DNA of 64,000 bases from positions 1 to 64,000 of the forward strand of contig NZ_JBBEXE010000010.1 of the NCBI RefSeq assembly GCF_037645805.1. The letters run 5' to 3'. Origin of the DNA: Leptobacterium_A meishanense (GTDB taxonomy: Bacteria; Bacteroidota; Bacteroidia; Flavobacteriales; Flavobacteriaceae). The notes under the pieces are model-generated. The model was given only the letters and a program-made list of their open reading frames with translations, made no database searches and was not told the DNA's origin. A program made the position numbers and the translations under genes. The stretch's first letter is position 1; every line of letters begins with the position of its first letter. This document shows, one piece after another, positions 52,922 to 62,172 of this stretch.

Positions 52922-54283
52922 ATGAAGAAGCTATTTATAGTTATAATCTCAGGATTACTTTTGTATAGCTGTGGTTCTAAGAACAGAGGGGAATTAGTGG
53001 GTGTAAAAGGTAAAAAATGGCATCCTGAGAAACCCTATGGTATGACCCTCGTCCCCGGTGGTGCTTTTATAATGGGGAAAGCAGATGATGATTATGCAGA
53101 AGTCCTTAACGCACCCACCAAAACAGTTACCGTCCGTTCCTTCTACATGGACGAAACAGAAATCACAAACAGCGAGTACAGGCAATTTGTAGAGTGGGTA
53201 GAAGATTCCATTATAAGAACACGTCTTGCAATTTTAGCCGATGAACTAGGAGAAGTTCCCGGTAATGGAGGGATTGGTGAATATGCGTTTAAAGATGCGG
53301 ATACTTCAAAACTTTCTGTGTATGACAAATATATGCTTGACAATTATGTTGGCTTTGGTCCTACCGGTTATGAAGGCAGGATGCTTAATAAAGATATTGA
53401 CTTAGAGTGGAATGTAGATGATTATCCTGATGAATACTATGCAGAAGTAATGGATTCTATGTATTTGTCTGCAGAAGAAACCTATAATGGTGTCCCTACC
53501 ATAGATGTAAAAAAGCTCAAATACCATTATACATGGATGGACATTCAGGCAGCAGCAAAAGATAGAGAAGGAAAAACCAGAAAAGATTTTATACGTACTG
53601 AAGAGATAGGAATATACCCAGATACTACCGTATGGATAAAAGACTTCAATTATTCATACAACGAACCTATGCACAATGACTATTTCTGGCATGATGCATT
53701 TAGTGATTATCCTGTTGTGGGAGTCAGTTGGGACCAGGCAAGAGCGTTCTGTGCATGGAGGACAAAGTACAAGAATGATGATCAACGTTCGAGAAACCGT
53801 CAACATGTCAATCAGTTTAGGCTTCCAACCGAAGCAGAATGGGAATATGCAGCAAGAGGTGGATTAGAATCAGGTATTTATCCTTGGGGAGGCCCTTACA
53901 TTTTGAATGACAGGGGGTGCTTCATGGCTAATTTCAAACCTCAACGAGGAGATTATGCTGCAGACAATGCCTTGTACACCGTAGAAGCAAAGTCATATGA
54001 ACCTAATGACTATGATCTGTATAATATGGCGGGAAATGTTTCTGAATGGACAAACTCCTCATATGACCCCAATGCCTATGAATATACTTCAACGATGAAT
54101 CCCAATGTATATGATGATGTAAATAAGCGAAAAGTTATAAGGGGAGGATCATGGAAAGATGTGGCATATTTTCTAAGAGTAAGCTCTAGAGATTATGAAT
54201 ATAAAGATTCAGCAAGAAGTTATATAGGCTTCCGTACCGTTCAGGATTATTTAGGAACAGAAGCAACGAAAAACACAAAATAA
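52922..54283 (+). CDS. gldK: Gliding motility / type IX secretion lipoprotein GldK
   Basis: GldK (PorK) forms with GldN the periplasmic ring of the type IX secretion system beneath the outer membrane. The 453-residue lipoprotein (LLYSC, Cys17) has an FGE-sulfatase-like domain: GMTLVPGGAFIMGKADDDY, FYMDETEITNSEYRQFVEWV, RLPTEAEWEYAARGGLESGIYPWGG and NMAGNVSEWTNSSYDP, ending RGGSWKDVAYFLRVSSRDYEY. It is first of gldKLMN. The 134-base gap before it has no clear promoter motif. Confidence 0.97.
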   Translation: MKKLFIVIISGLLLYSCGSKNRGELVGVKGKKWHPEKPYGMTLVPGGAFIMGKADDDYAEVLNAPTKTVTVRSFYMDETEITNSEYRQFVEWVEDSIIRTRLAILADELGEVPGNGGIGEYAFKDADTSKLSVYDKYMLDNYVGFGPTGYEGRMLNKDIDLEWNVDDYPDEYYAEVMDSMYLSAEETYNGVPTIDVKKLKYHYTWMDIQAAAKDREGKTRKDFIRTEEIGIYPDTTVWIKDFNYSYNEPMHNDYFWHDAFSDYPVVGVSWDQARAFCAWRTKYKNDDQRSRNRQHVNQFRLPTEAEWEYAARGGLESGIYPWGGPYILNDRGCFMANFKPQRGDYAADNALYTVEAKSYEPNDYDLYNMAGNVSEWTNSSYDPNAYEYTSTMNPNVYDDVNKRKVIRGGSWKDVAYFLRVSSRDYEYKDSARSYIGFRTVQDYLGTEATKNTK

Positions 54284-54327
54284 TTAACCCAATCAATAAA
54301 TTATACTTAACTTAAAAACAAATTATT

Positions 54328-54972
54328 ATGGCACAGTCAAAATCATCTAAAAAATTATTCAACCTAGCATATGGTTTAGGAGCTTCCATTGTAATTCTAG
54401 GAGCATTATTTAAAATCCTTCACTGGGAATTAGGCCCTTTAAATGGAGGATCACTATTAGCGATAGGATTGATCACCGAAGCAGTCATTTTTGCAATATC
54501 AGCCTTTGAGCCTGTAGAAGAAGACCTAGATTGGTCATTGGTATACCCTGAACTTTCAGGAGGATCGTCTAAAAAGAAAGACGCTGCACAAGCTAAAGAA
54601 GCGGAAACGATCTTATCGAAAAAACTAGACGATTTATTAAAAGAAGCAAAAATAGATTCAGAATTAATGTCCAGTCTAGGACAAAGCATCCGGAAATTTG
54701 AAGATGCAGCACGCAATATGGGACCTTCAGTAGATGCTATCAACTCTACTAAAAAATACAGTGAAGAACTTTCTTTGGCTGCTGCACAGATGGAATCTTT
54801 GAACAGTTTGTACAAAGTACAATTAGAAAGTGCAAACAGACAAGCCAGCATTAATGAAGAGGTAACCAGTAATGCAGGGAAATTAAAAGAACAAATGGAG
54901 TTTTTAACATCTAACCTTTCTTCACTAAACAATGTGTATGGAGGAATGTTATCTGCTATGAGCAAAAACTAA
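54328..54972 (+). CDS. gldL: Gliding motility / type IX secretion motor protein GldL
   Basis: GldL (PorL) is the inner-membrane stator part of the proton-driven GldLM rotary motor. The 214-residue protein has two N-terminal helices (LAYGLGASIVILGALFKILHWE and GSLLAIGLITEAVIFAISAFEP), the second with a membrane-embedded Glu (ITEAV) as expected for proton use, then a long cytoplasmic coiled-coil region (about 90-210). Length and spacing are typical. Confidence 0.97.
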   Translation: MAQSKSSKKLFNLAYGLGASIVILGALFKILHWELGPLNGGSLLAIGLITEAVIFAISAFEPVEEDLDWSLVYPELSGGSSKKKDAAQAKEAETILSKKLDDLLKEAKIDSELMSSLGQSIRKFEDAARNMGPSVDAINSTKKYSEELSLAAAQMESLNSLYKVQLESANRQASINEEVTSNAGKLKEQMEFLTSNLSSLNNVYGGMLSAMSKN

Positions 54973-55015
54973 TTAGTAAGACCCCTAACTATTAAAAACC
55001 TAAAACTGATTAGAA

Positions 55016-56578
55016 ATGGCAGGAAATAAATTATCCCCAAGACAAAAGATGATAAACCTCATGTATTTGGTATTCATCGCCATGTTGGCATTGAATATGA
55101 GTAAAGAGGTATTGTCTGCTTTTGGACTCATGAACGAAAAGCTCCAATCTTCTAATACAAAAACAACAGAAAATAACTTAGCCTTTTTTGAAGGGTTAAA
55201 AATAAAAGCAGAAGAACAACCTGAAAAGTTTGGAGAACTCTTCCAGAATGCTGCAACTATAAAGACAATATCAGAAGAATATTATAGCTATTTGGAAGAG
55301 TTAAAAACAGAAATGAAAACCGGCTTAAAAGATGATAAAGATTATGAAGTAATGGACAAATCGGATTTTCTGGATCAACAGTTTTTTGAAGGAGATAAGT
55401 ATTCTTCAAAAGGACAAGAGTTCGTTGATAAAATGAACAATTATCGAGAAGGTGTCATAGAAGCACTTCCCGATACATATAACGATACAGAAGAAGCTGT
55501 TAAAGCGAGGTTCAGTACCGGAGAAAATGGAAAGGTAACCAATCGTGATGGCCGTCCGGTAGATTGGTTAAACTATCATTTTGAAGGATTTCCGTTAATA
55601 GCGTCCTTAACAAAAATCACGCAGATGCAAGCTGATATAAAAGCAACTGAAGAAGATGCGCTTTCTAAAATGCTTGAAGGACAGCTTCGTACAGAGGTAT
55701 CTATGACCAATTATACCACACTTTTGGAGCAACCCAAATCAGCCTATTACCAAGGCGAAAAATTTGATGGACAAATTGTGCTTGGTAGAACAGATGCAAC
55801 CACAAAGCCAAACGAAGTAGAATTATTTCTTGATGGGCGCAAGCTTTCAGCAAATGATTTCACTATGGATGGAGGAAAAGTAAAATTAAACGTCAATGCC
55901 GGGAGTGCCGGTGACCATAAGATAACCGGAAACCTATATTTTGACCAAGATGGAGAACGATTGGCTGTTCCAGTAGACCAAACCTTTGCAGTAATAACAA
56001 AGCCCAATGCAGCCGTTATTTCAGCAGATAAGATGAACGTAGTTTATAGAGGCGTTGCCAATCCAATTACAATTTCTATCCCGGGAGTACCTGACAATAA
56101 AGTTACAGCAGCTGCTCCGGGACTTTCAAAAGTTTCAGGAAGCAAATATGTAATGAATCCTGGAACAGGGAGAACAGTAACAATAACAGCCAGTGGAACA
56201 CTCCCTGATGGGCAAGTAGTGAGAACGCCATCTGAATTTAGGATTAAAGATATTCCTAGACCATCCGGGACTATCCGTGGTGAATTTGGAGAAGTTAAAA
56301 TGCCAAGGAACAACCTTGAAATATCAACGATTGGAGCTATCTTGGAAGATTTCGACTTTGATTTGAACCTTGCAATAAGCGGATTTAAATTTAAAGTTCC
56401 CGGGCAACCTACTGTTGAAGTACGGGGAAATAAATTGGACACCAGGGCGAAAAACACCCTGAAGAGAGCTAGAAGGGGAGATGCCGTTCAAATATTTGAT
56501 ATTCAGGCGTATATTACAAATAATAGGACTTATAAACTTAAGAAAGTATCTCCTGTCGTAATTGAACTTACAAATTAA
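55016..56578 (+). CDS. gldM: Gliding motility / type IX secretion motor protein GldM
   Basis: GldM (PorM) is the motor shaft spanning the periplasm from GldL to the GldKN ring. The 520-residue protein has one N-terminal helix (MINLMYLVFIAMLALNMSKEVLSAFGLMNEKL), a helical domain D1 (to about 220) and beta-rich domains D2-D4 (for example YYQGEKFDGQIVLGRTDATT and VVYRGVANPITISIPGVPDNK). Size matches known GldM proteins. It starts 43 bases after gldL and ends 16 bases before gldN. Confidence 0.97.
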   Translation: MAGNKLSPRQKMINLMYLVFIAMLALNMSKEVLSAFGLMNEKLQSSNTKTTENNLAFFEGLKIKAEEQPEKFGELFQNAATIKTISEEYYSYLEELKTEMKTGLKDDKDYEVMDKSDFLDQQFFEGDKYSSKGQEFVDKMNNYREGVIEALPDTYNDTEEAVKARFSTGENGKVTNRDGRPVDWLNYHFEGFPLIASLTKITQMQADIKATEEDALSKMLEGQLRTEVSMTNYTTLLEQPKSAYYQGEKFDGQIVLGRTDATTKPNEVELFLDGRKLSANDFTMDGGKVKLNVNAGSAGDHKITGNLYFDQDGERLAVPVDQTFAVITKPNAAVISADKMNVVYRGVANPITISIPGVPDNKVTAAAPGLSKVSGSKYVMNPGTGRTVTITASGTLPDGQVVRTPSEFRIKDIPRPSGTIRGEFGEVKMPRNNLEISTIGAILEDFDFDLNLAISGFKFKVPGQPTVEVRGNKLDTRAKNTLKRARRGDAVQIFDIQAYITNNRTYKLKKVSPVVIELTN

Positions 56579-56594
56579 CAGTAACAGGTATCGT

Positions 56595-57485
56595 ATGAAT
56601 AGGAAAAACATATATCTATCAATTATCGGAATCTTTGTAATCGCAGAACTTTTTGCGCAGGCTAATTTGCTTAATGCTAAGCTTCCTAGTGAAATAGGCG
56701 TGAAGACAGAAGAACAAAAATTAGCTGACAATGATGGGCCGTTACCCTATGGATATGTAGATGATCGAGATATTCTATGGTCAAAAACTACATGGGAAAT
56801 CATTGACCTTGATGAGCGTGTAAACTTCCCGTTCTACTACCCTTTAGATACTATAGGAATAGGTACTGACAGGCGTTCATTATATGACAATATAATGATA
56901 AACATAAGGAACGGAAACTTAAAAGAAGTATATACCGATTCTTATTTTACGGAAAAAAGAACGTTAAAAGATCTTGAAGCAACACTAGTGAAAATAGACA
57001 CTACAGATGCAGGCTATGAACAGTATAATGCAGGCGAGCCTATTTCTCCGGAGTATATAAATAAACGAAAGTTGACTGCTGCTGATATAGAGGAATGGCG
57101 TGTAAAGGGCTTATGGTATTTTGATAAGCGTCATGGAGAGCTGAAATACCGGATTTTGGGAATTGCTCCTGTGGCACCTGATGTGAATTTCATAGATAGC
57201 GAAACCCCTGATTTGGTAGAATTGTTTTGGGTATGGTACCCTAGTGCACGCCAGATTTTGTATGATGCAAAAGTGTTTAATCAAAAAAATAGTGCTAAGC
57301 CGATATCCTTTGACCATCTTTTAAATGCCCGGCGCTTTAATGGGTATATCTATAAGGAAGATAATGTATATGGCGATCGTGAAATTTATGATTACCTAAG
57401 TGATAACTCACTGTTCCAACTATTAGAGTCACAGAAAATCAAAGAACAAATCCGTGACTTTGAACAAGATATGTGGAATTATTAA
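56595..57485 (+). CDS. gldN: Gliding motility / type IX secretion ring protein GldN
   Basis: GldN (PorN) is the periplasmic partner of the GldK lipoprotein ring. From ATG 56595 (296 residues) it begins with signal peptide MNRKNIYLSIIGIFVIAELFAQ. A longer frame from 56562 would overlap gldM and put 11 residues before the signal, so it is rejected. Family segments are DDRDILWSKTTWEIIDLDERVNFPFYYP, WRVKGLWYFDKRHGELKYRILGIAPVAPDV and ELFWVWYPSARQILYDAKVFNQ. A terminator at 57505-57530 closes the gldKLMN unit. Confidence 0.96.
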   Translation: MNRKNIYLSIIGIFVIAELFAQANLLNAKLPSEIGVKTEEQKLADNDGPLPYGYVDDRDILWSKTTWEIIDLDERVNFPFYYPLDTIGIGTDRRSLYDNIMINIRNGNLKEVYTDSYFTEKRTLKDLEATLVKIDTTDAGYEQYNAGEPISPEYINKRKLTAADIEEWRVKGLWYFDKRHGELKYRILGIAPVAPDVNFIDSETPDLVELFWVWYPSARQILYDAKVFNQKNSAKPISFDHLLNARRFNGYIYKEDNVYGDREIYDYLSDNSLFQLLESQKIKEQIRDFEQDMWNY

Positions 57486-57504
57486 TTCCTAGAAAAGTAA
57501 TATA

Positions 57505-57530
57505 AAAACGCTCACATCTGTGGGCGTTTT
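57505..57530 (+). terminator. Terminator of the gldKLMN operon
   Basis: Arms 57505-57515 (AAAACGCTCAC) and 57520-57530 pair with one G-T wobble around the loop ATCT, followed by TTAATTT. It starts 20 bases after the gldN stop and ends 14 bases before the next ATG. Confidence 0.8.
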
Positions 57531-57543
57531 TTAATTTAGCAAG

Positions 57544-58605
57544 ATGATAGATTATATAATTGTTGGATTAGGGTTGGCTGGAATTTCTTTTTGTGAAATT
57601 TTAGAAAAAAACAACAAATCCTACGTTGTGTTTGATGACGATTCTCAACAATCCTCAAGAGTTGCAGGAGGGTTGTACAACCCGGTTATTTTAAAAAGAT
57701 ATACAAAAGCTTGGAAAGCAGGAGAACAATTAGAAATGGCATTGCCATTTTATAGGCAATTAGAAGCAAAATTCAACAAACAATTTGATCATCAGCTTCC
57801 GGTATATAGACGGTTTGCTTCTATAGAAGAACAAAATCGTTGGTATGAAGTGTGCGACAAACCGGAAATGGCTTCATTTTTGTCAACCCAACTAATTAAA
57901 GACTACAATAGCTGCATTGACGCTCCATTTGGATATGGGGAGGTATTAGGGACCGGAAGAATAGCTATTAAAGCACTACAAAAAGCCTACAAAGAATATT
58001 TATCCGATAATAAAAAATACGTTTCAGAACCATTTGAATATGAACGTCTGGAAATAGATGGCAATAAGCTTAGCTATAAAGACATAGCTCCAAAAAAAAT
58101 AGTTTTTTGTGAAGGGTTTGGCATGATAAAGAACCCATTTTTTAACTATTTACCATTGAATGGAACAAAGGGAGAATTGATCACAATAAAAGCTCCCAAA
58201 TTGATATTGAGCGAAGTAGTAAAATCAGCAGTTTTTATAATCCCATTGGGAGATGATCTATACAAAATAGGAGCAACATATAAATGGAAGGATAAAACCA
58301 ACAAACCAACTAAAGAAGCAAGAAAAGAACTATTGGAAAAGCTTGCAACCTTTTTGAAATGTGATTTTGAAGTGATCAATCAAGAGGCAGGGATACGTCC
58401 AACAGTTGCGGATAGAAGGCCTTTAATAGGACAACATCCAAAGCATAAAAATATATACCTGTTAAATGGATTAGGTACGAGAGGTGTCATGGTAGCCCCT
58501 TATGTTTCAAAGCAATTGTATAACCACATTGAATATAGAGAAGAAATAGATAAGGAAATAACTATTGAGCGTTATGAATCAAAATATGTTAATACAACGA
58601 GTTAA
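57544..58605 (+). CDS. FAD-dependent oxidoreductase (DAO family)
   Basis: A 353-residue flavoprotein of the D-amino-acid-oxidase/MnmC-like group. The Rossmann motif GLGLAGISFCEILEK is at residues 8-22, the DAO-type FAD loop reads SSRVAGGLYNPVILKRYTKAW, and the C-terminal FAD motif is GIRPTVADRRPLIGQHPKHKNIYLLNGLGTRGVMVAPY. The substrate cannot be read; oxidation of an amine or amino acid is inferred from the family. It begins 14 bases after the gldN terminator hairpin, so it is probably not in the same transcript except by read-through. It is convergent with the DUF983 gene, seven bases away. Confidence 0.88.
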   Translation: MIDYIIVGLGLAGISFCEILEKNNKSYVVFDDDSQQSSRVAGGLYNPVILKRYTKAWKAGEQLEMALPFYRQLEAKFNKQFDHQLPVYRRFASIEEQNRWYEVCDKPEMASFLSTQLIKDYNSCIDAPFGYGEVLGTGRIAIKALQKAYKEYLSDNKKYVSEPFEYERLEIDGNKLSYKDIAPKKIVFCEGFGMIKNPFFNYLPLNGTKGELITIKAPKLILSEVVKSAVFIIPLGDDLYKIGATYKWKDKTNKPTKEARKELLEKLATFLKCDFEVINQEAGIRPTVADRRPLIGQHPKHKNIYLLNGLGTRGVMVAPYVSKQLYNHIEYREEIDKEITIERYESKYVNTTS

Positions 58606-58612
58606 AACTAGG

Positions 58613-58993
58613 TTATTTTGAAGAATTAGCGTTGTATTTTATAAAAAAATTGATCCAGATATTTCTGGAAAGCCGCATAATAACAGGCATAAAAGCAATC
58701 AATGTGGCGACGATAACAATAAAAGCCACTTTTAACCCTGTGCCGATAAAAAGATAAGAAACCATAAAAGCTGCTAAGGCAAAAGCAATACCTACGGCAT
58801 AGCTCACGTACATAGCTCCGTAGAAAAAGGAAGGTTCTATTTTGTACTTTAATCCACAATGGGAACATGCAGTGTTCATCATAAGTGTTTCAGAAGGAAT
58901 GTACATATTCTTAGACCGGTACATGCTTTCAGATTGACACTTTGGACAGGTTCCTGTTAAAATACTGTAGAGTTTCGTTCCTTTTTTTAACAT
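58613..58993 (-). CDS. DUF983 membrane protein with zinc-ribbon-like cysteines
   Basis: A 126-residue protein from ATG 58993 (MLKKGTKLYSILTGTCPKCQSE). Two CxxC pairs, TCPKCQS and CSHCGLKY, about 30 residues apart, form a rubredoxin-like or zinc-ribbon metal site, followed by two membrane helices (VSYAVGIAFALAAFMVSYLF and VAFIVIVATLIAFMPVIM). A longer frame from 59068 would overlap the divergent ABC-F start and the -7 element at 59011-59018, so the shorter start is chosen. The function of the family is unknown. Confidence 0.85.
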   Translation of the reverse strand: MLKKGTKLYSILTGTCPKCQSESMYRSKNMYIPSETLMMNTACSHCGLKYKIEPSFFYGAMYVSYAVGIAFALAAFMVSYLFIGTGLKVAFIVIVATLIAFMPVIMRLSRNIWINFFIKYNANSSK

Positions 58994-59010
58994 TTGCAAA
59001 ATGTTTTTTA

Positions 59011-59018
59011 CAAAAATA
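59011..59018 (-). promoter_or_regulatory. Candidate -7 promoter element of the DUF983 gene
   Basis: TATTTTTG on the minus strand matches TAnnTTTG, 17 bases before ATG 58993. It supports the shorter start of the gene. No -33 TTTG at the expected distance. Confidence 0.45.
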
Positions 59019-59057
59019 CAATAGGAATCTATTAATTGAGTAACTGTAGTTACAAAT

Positions 59058-60968
59058 ATGTTGAACATTCATAATATATCGGTAGTATTTGGGGGAGAAA
59101 GTCTTTTTGAAGAAGTGACTTTCAGGTTAAATGCAGGTGATAAAGTAGGCCTAATAGGAAAAAATGGAGCAGGGAAGTCAACCATACTTAAACTTTTGGC
59201 AGGCGAAATAACCCCTGATACAGGAACAATAGCATCTGATAAAGATGTAAAAATAGGTTTCCTAAAACAGGATATTGACTTTGAAAAAGGCAGAACCGTT
59301 TTAGAAGAAGCCTATGAAGCTTTTGTAGATATAAAAAAACTAGAAAAAAAGTTAGAAGAAATAAATACCCAATTAGTTGAACGGACCGATTATGAAAGTG
59401 AAGCGTACCATGATTTAATGGTGGCCCTTAATGATACAACTCATCAGTATGAGATAATAGGAGGATACAATTATGAAGGCGATACTGAGAAAGTATTGAT
59501 AGGCTTAGGCTTCAAAAGGGAAGACTTTCAAAAGCCGACAGAAACATTTTCGGGGGGGTGGCGCATGCGGATAGAATTAGCAAAATTATTGCTACAAAAC
59601 AACGATGTGTTATTGTTGGATGAACCGACCAACCACCTCGATATAGAGTCCATCATCTGGTTAGAACAATTTCTAAAAAACTATAACGGAGCAGTGGTCA
59701 TTGTATCACATGACAAGATGTTTTTAGATAATGTGACCAATCGTACTATTGAAATTTCATTGGGTAGGAGCTACGATTATAATAAGCCTTACTCAAAATA
59801 TTTATTGCTGAGGAAAGAAATTAGAGAACAGCAGTTAGCTACTCAAAAGAATCAGGAAAAACAAATACAACAAACAGAGCGGCTAATAGAAAAATTCAGG
59901 GCAAAAGCCTCCAAAGCCTCCATGGCACAGTCACTTATTAAAAAGCTTGACAAAATAGACCGAATAGCGGTAGATGAAGAAGACAATAGTGTTATGAACA
60001 TACAATTTCCGGTAGCTGTTCAGCCCGGAAAAGTAGTTGTTGAGGCGCATAGCATATGCAAGCATTATGGCAACAATCAAGTTTTAAAAGATATAGACCT
60101 TTTAATAGAAAGAGGTGCGAAAATAGCTTTTGTAGGACAGAATGGACAGGGAAAAACTACGCTAGCAAAAATAATCGTTGGTGAAATACCACATCAAGGG
60201 GCCTTGAAACTAGGGCACAATGTACAACTAGGCTATTTTGCACAAGATCAAGCAGCATATTTAAATACAGAGAGAACAGTACTTGACACGATGATTGACG
60301 CTGCCAATGAAACCAATAGGGCTAAGGTGAGAGATATTTTAGGCTCTTTTCTCTTTAGAGGAGATGAAGTAGATAAGAAGGTAAAAGTGCTTTCAGGAGG
60401 CGAACGTAACCGGTTGGCATTGGCTAAAATGTTACTCCAGCCATTTAACGTATTGGTAATGGACGAACCTACCAATCATTTAGACATTAAATCGAAACAT
60501 GTTTTAAAACAAGCCCTCAGTAATTTTGAAGGAACCTTGATATTGGTTTCACACGACCGGGATTTTCTTCAGGGACTTACAACCAAAGTGTATGAATTCA
60601 GAGATAAAAAAGTAAAAGAGTACCTGGGGGATATTGATTTTTATCTTGAAGAACGGAAAGCGCAAAGCTTTAGAGTCATAGAAAAAAAGGAGAAAACAAT
60701 AAAACAAAAAGAAACGTATTCAAAAAATAACACCTACGAAAACCAGAAAAAATTAAAATCATTAACTAATCAATTGAGTAAAATAGAACGAAAAATCACG
60801 GAAATGGAAGAAGAAATTGCCCAGGCAGACCATAAACTGGCAAGCGACTATGAGACTATTAGCAATTCTTCAGATTTTTTTATTGATTATGAAGTTAAAA
60901 AAGACCAATTAAAGAAATACATGGAAGAATGGGAAAAATTGCAGGAAGCGATTGATAATTTGAGTTAA
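59058..60968 (+). CDS. ABC-F family ATPase
   Basis: A 636-residue soluble protein with two ABC domains and no membrane segments, the ABC-F layout of ribosome-associated ATPases (Uup/EttA/YheS group). Walker A motifs are GKNGAGKST (about residues 35-43) and GQNGQGKTT (second domain); signatures are FSGGWRMR and LSGGERNR; Walker B plus linker read LLLDEPTNHLD and LVMDEPTNHLD. An ABC_tran_Xtn linker lies between the domains, and the C-terminus (about 535-636) is a charged coiled coil, which resembles Uup/YheS more than EttA. Whether it acts in translation or in antibiotic protection cannot be decided here. Confidence 0.92.
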   Translation: MLNIHNISVVFGGESLFEEVTFRLNAGDKVGLIGKNGAGKSTILKLLAGEITPDTGTIASDKDVKIGFLKQDIDFEKGRTVLEEAYEAFVDIKKLEKKLEEINTQLVERTDYESEAYHDLMVALNDTTHQYEIIGGYNYEGDTEKVLIGLGFKREDFQKPTETFSGGWRMRIELAKLLLQNNDVLLLDEPTNHLDIESIIWLEQFLKNYNGAVVIVSHDKMFLDNVTNRTIEISLGRSYDYNKPYSKYLLLRKEIREQQLATQKNQEKQIQQTERLIEKFRAKASKASMAQSLIKKLDKIDRIAVDEEDNSVMNIQFPVAVQPGKVVVEAHSICKHYGNNQVLKDIDLLIERGAKIAFVGQNGQGKTTLAKIIVGEIPHQGALKLGHNVQLGYFAQDQAAYLNTERTVLDTMIDAANETNRAKVRDILGSFLFRGDEVDKKVKVLSGGERNRLALAKMLLQPFNVLVMDEPTNHLDIKSKHVLKQALSNFEGTLILVSHDRDFLQGLTTKVYEFRDKKVKEYLGDIDFYLEERKAQSFRVIEKKEKTIKQKETYSKNNTYENQKKLKSLTNQLSKIERKITEMEEEIAQADHKLASDYETISNSSDFFIDYEVKKDQLKKYMEEWEKLQEAIDNLS

Positions 60969-61008
60969 TTTTAGGAAAGTTTTAACCATCAATAGCATAA
61001 ATAAAAAA

Positions 61009-61040
61009 TAGTTTTGTAAACCAACCATCGTATACATTTG
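61009..61040 (+). promoter_or_regulatory. Candidate promoter of the RND efflux pair
   Basis: Two octamers match TAnnTTTG: TAGTTTTG (61009-61016) and TACATTTG (61033-61040). The TTTG of the first lies 16 bases before the second and could be its -33 box, which would make transcription start close to the ATG at 61045. Confidence 0.4.
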
Positions 61041-61044
61041 TCAT

Positions 61045-62163
61045 ATGAGAAAGATCATACTTTCTGTTTTAGGGATTGCACTTATCATCCTCTCCATTTT
61101 TTTAGCAAAACTCATTATCGATAGCAAAAAGAAGCCCAAACCTAGAGAAAATAAGATAACAAAAACAGTATTTGCCGATACCATAACAAATGGTGAAGTA
61201 CCGATTGTTATAAAATCTCAGGGAACACTAACCGCTAAAAGGCGTATTGAACTATTTTCAGAAGTGCAAGGCGTTTTTAGGAAAAGCAGCCGGCCTTTTC
61301 TCACAGGGCAGCTATACAAACAGGGAGAAACACTGCTTTATATAGACAATGCTGAATACTATGCCTCGGTACAAGCTCAAAAAAGCAACTTGTACAATAT
61401 AATTGCGGCTGCTATGCCGGATATCAGGCTTGATTTTTCGGAAGCATATCCAAAATGGCAACAGTACTTTAACAATTTTGACATTGATAAACCTGTTTCC
61501 AAGCTACCTGAAGCAGCTTCAGACAAAGAAAAATATTTTATAGCTGGAAGGAACATAACCGGGACGTATTACAATATCAAGAACCTAGAACAACGATTGT
61601 CCAAATACACTATTTCTGCACCTTTTACAGGAATATTGACTGAAGCATCCGTAAGGGAGGGGACGTTAATACGAAACGGTCAGAAATTAGGGGAATTTAT
61701 AGATCCTTCCGTGTATGAGCTAGAAGTGTCTGTAAGTAAATCATATAGTGATTTTTTAAAAACAGGAGCAAAGGTTACCATGTATAACTTTGACAATACA
61801 AAGACTTGGGAAGGAATCATTAAGCGGATAAATGGACGCGTTGACCAGCAATCGCAGACCATTCAGGTATTTATAGAAGTTTTGGGGGCCGGATTACGTG
61901 AAGGTATGTACCTGCAAGCTGCATTGAATACAAAAAATGAAACAAACGCTGTAGAAATATCCAGAACATTACTCTTGGACAATAAAGAAATATTTATAGT
62001 AAAAGACAGTATGTTACAAACGCTTCCTGTGAAACCGGTTTATTTCTCAGAAAAGAAAGCTGTTGTAAAAGGAATTCCCGATGGTACAATAATTTTAGCT
62101 AGGCCTGTGCCAGGAGCTTATTCCGGAATGCAGGTGAGTATATACAAATCAGAAGAACAATAA
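61045..62163 (+). CDS. RND efflux periplasmic adaptor subunit
   Basis: A 372-residue membrane-fusion protein with an N-terminal helix (about 3-24), then the barrel-sandwich half-motifs IELFSEVQGVFRK...TGQLYKQGETLLYIDN and the second half SKYTISAPFTGILTEASVREGTLIRNGQKLGEFIDP, a beta-barrel domain and a short membrane-proximal domain. It would bridge the permease that starts nine bases downstream and a TolC-type channel encoded elsewhere. It lacks the metal-binding domains of the cusB-like adaptor. Confidence 0.9.
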   Translation: MRKIILSVLGIALIILSIFLAKLIIDSKKKPKPRENKITKTVFADTITNGEVPIVIKSQGTLTAKRRIELFSEVQGVFRKSSRPFLTGQLYKQGETLLYIDNAEYYASVQAQKSNLYNIIAAAMPDIRLDFSEAYPKWQQYFNNFDIDKPVSKLPEAASDKEKYFIAGRNITGTYYNIKNLEQRLSKYTISAPFTGILTEASVREGTLIRNGQKLGEFIDPSVYELEVSVSKSYSDFLKTGAKVTMYNFDNTKTWEGIIKRINGRVDQQSQTIQVFIEVLGAGLREGMYLQAALNTKNETNAVEISRTLLLDNKEIFIVKDSMLQTLPVKPVYFSEKKAVVKGIPDGTIILARPVPGAYSGMQVSIYKSEEQ

Positions 62164-62172
62164 CCTGCACAC

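Noticed and set aside
54420..54965. Long antisense open frame (181 codons) across gldL
   Set aside because: It mirrors the gldL coding frame, is rich in Ser/Phe as expected for a complementary-strand artefact, and has no start context. Similar antisense frames over groEL, the tolC-like gene and topA were rejected for the same reason.
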